6,831 bases of DNA, from assembly GCA_020350865.1 (NCBI GenBank), contig CP070726.1, forward strand, positions 219,380-226,210, in the 5' to 3' direction. This DNA comes from Thermoplasmata archaeon (GTDB lineage Archaea; Thermoplasmatota; Thermoplasmata; GCA-020350865). Shown here piece after piece: positions 5,749 through 6,831 of this stretch. The notes beneath the pieces are model-generated. The model did not search any database, had not been told where the DNA came from, and saw only the letters and a program-made list of their open reading frames with translations. The stretch's first letter is position 1. Every line of letters begins with the position of its first letter. Made by a program: the position numbers and the translations under genes.

Positions 5749-6831
5749 TTATACAACCTTCTTCTTTCGCCTTAATTTCTTTGTTATTCCACCAGCTGAG
5801 GGTATGCAAACAGCCCCAACAAATATCAGGGCAGCTGCACCGCAAAGACCGCCCTCCTCCTCCGAGGCAGCGGGCTCTCCGAAATAGGCAGTGTACGTGG
5901 GATCATGCTCCACACGGTAACCTTGCCATCCCGGAAATGATACGGCATACCACAACCGCGCCGTATGTGCGTAGTTGAGCCACCACTTTTGCCTTAGCTC
6001 CTTAGGACTTGAGTACTGCTCCTGTGCATTATCTGAAAGTGCATATGATAGAAGTGAGAATAAACCGGCCGAAAAGCCCAGCTGCCATCCGACAAGCAAT
6101 AAATCCCCCAATCTCGCCTGGAGAATGATATTGTAGGCGTTCTTGTCTTCCTCAATCGGTGTGTACGGCGATGTGCTCTCATCCAAAAGGTCATAAGTTC
6201 CCCTGTACCCGATGTCGAAGGCCCTATCCGTATCATCCCCAACCTTTATGCTTATGTTCTCAGCGGGAGCTGTAGCACCTGTGTTTATCTCGTAACCGGT
6301 CTTGGCAGAGGCAATTTTAAACCAGGAGGCGAAGACAGAAATGTAATGGACAGCACTGATGCCCCAATTCTCGCTTAGGACATCCTCCGGCTCAACCTGG
6401 ACGCCCAAGAACCTGATGACCTCTACCTGACCGATTGTGTAGAACGTCTCCACCTTCAGTTCACCGGTATCCTCGTCGATGGTCACATCGTACATGACGG
6501 TCAGCTCACTGAACCTTGCGTGGTATATCGGGAATGCCACTGATAACCAGAATGCCAAAGGATTGTTTCCATTGACTATCTTTGCGAACAGGTTCGTGTA
6601 GGTAACACCGAATGTGTAGTGCCCATCAGCTTTCTTTTGCACTTGGTGCACAGTTGCAGTGGGTGCATAACTACCGTTTTCATCCCCAATTCCGAAGGGG
6701 ATGATGTAGAAGACATCCTCGTTGCCGGGATCCTGTATGTTATTGCCGTTTGTTTCGTTGTAGGCCATGAGAAATGCGAATATGGCGCCGATGAACACCT
6801 CCCTTCCCTTGGGGGTGTAGAAATGCATCCC
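5749..6831 (-). CDS. Surface/secreted protein of unknown family with C-terminal membrane anchor-like tail (5' end possibly beyond window)
   Basis: The frame is open to the window edge. The first ATG is at 6828, giving 359 residues, but a sense codon (GGG) precedes it and the true start may lie outside. Residues 11-23 (VFIGAIFAFLMAY) are hydrophobic and could be part of a signal peptide if the ATG is the start. The body (24-325) mixes beta-like and amphipathic stretches, with an Asn/Asp/Glu-rich loop at 24-38, three N-glycosylation sequons (Asn24, Asn51, Asn191) and a moderately hydrophobic segment at 243-262. The C-terminus has an acidic SEEEGG, then LCGAAALIFVGAVCIPSAGG (328-347), then a basic TKKLRRKKK tail. 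This three-part layout suggests an exported protein held by a C-terminal helix with its basic end inside, or a sorting signal. It stops at TAA 5749-5751. I recognise no catalytic motif and no family name; the location is inferred. Confidence 0.85.
   Translation of the reverse strand, partial: GMHFYTPKGREVFIGAIFAFLMAYNETNGNNIQDPGNEDVFYIIPFGIGDENGSYAPTATVHQVQKKADGHYTFGVTYTNLFAKIVNGNNPLAFWLSVAFPIYHARFSELTVMYDVTIDEDTGELKVETFYTIGQVEVIRFLGVQVEPEDVLSENWGISAVHYISVFASWFKIASAKTGYEINTGATAPAENISIKVGDDTDRAFDIGYRGTYDLLDESTSPYTPIEEDKNAYNIILQARLGDLLLVGWQLGFSAGLFSLLSYALSDNAQEQYSSPKELRQKWWLNYAHTARLWYAVSFPGWQGYRVEHDPTYTAYFGEPAASEEEGGLCGAAALIFVGAVCIPSAGGITKKLRRKKKVV

Noticed and set aside
5541..5978. Plus-strand frames of 61 and 65 codons near the phosphoesterase start and the surface-protein end
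   Set aside because: Both are mainly antisense to well-supported minus-strand genes and show no recognisable domain or ribosome binding site.
5994..6242. Minus-strand 82-codon frame inside the surface-protein gene
   Set aside because: It overlaps the longer frame in another phase; the longer frame has a coherent body, sequons and a membrane-anchor-like tail, while this one is Arg/His/Ser-rich without pattern.

Overview
The window looks archaeal and most resembles a member of the Thermoplasmatota, although the lineage is an inference. Arginine is encoded mostly by AGG/AGA, base composition is near half GC, genes start with GTG or TTG, a GGAGG Shine-Dalgarno site precedes one start, A/T-rich TATA-like boxes take the place of bacterial -35/-10 pairs, and no gene is specifically bacterial. 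All three genes lie on the minus strand, so transcription runs from high to low coordinates.

Layout in the direction of transcription: (1) 6831-5749, the 3' part or all of a secreted/surface-type protein of unknown family. It carries N-glycosylation sequons and ends in a hydrophobic segment plus a Lys/Arg-rich tail. (2) 5748-5650, a 99-base spacer with a small inverted repeat and a good TATA-like box. (3) 5649-4660, a complete DHH/DHHA1 phosphoesterase of the NrnA-like class (329 aa) with all core metal-binding motifs. (4) 4659-4296, a 364-base A/T-richer gap without a convincing gene but with several promoter-like elements and short palindromes. (5) 4295-1, a very large open frame (at least 1431 codons, still open at the window edge).

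The large gene is the most notable item. It encodes 20 complete copies, plus one partial copy, of an alpha-helical unit about 62 residues long. These are followed by a Pro/Glu/Lys linker, a short helical segment and the beginning of a beta-rich domain cut off by the window. Its TTG start has a well-placed GGAGG and falls exactly on a repeat boundary. I do not recognise the repeat as a named family; its period is not that of TPR (34) or spectrin (about 106).

Nothing in the sequence ties the three genes into one pathway. They are co-oriented, but the second has its own likely promoter and the third is separated by 364 bases, so co-regulation is uncertain. The many plus-strand open frames lie opposite the coding strand and are treated as shadows.
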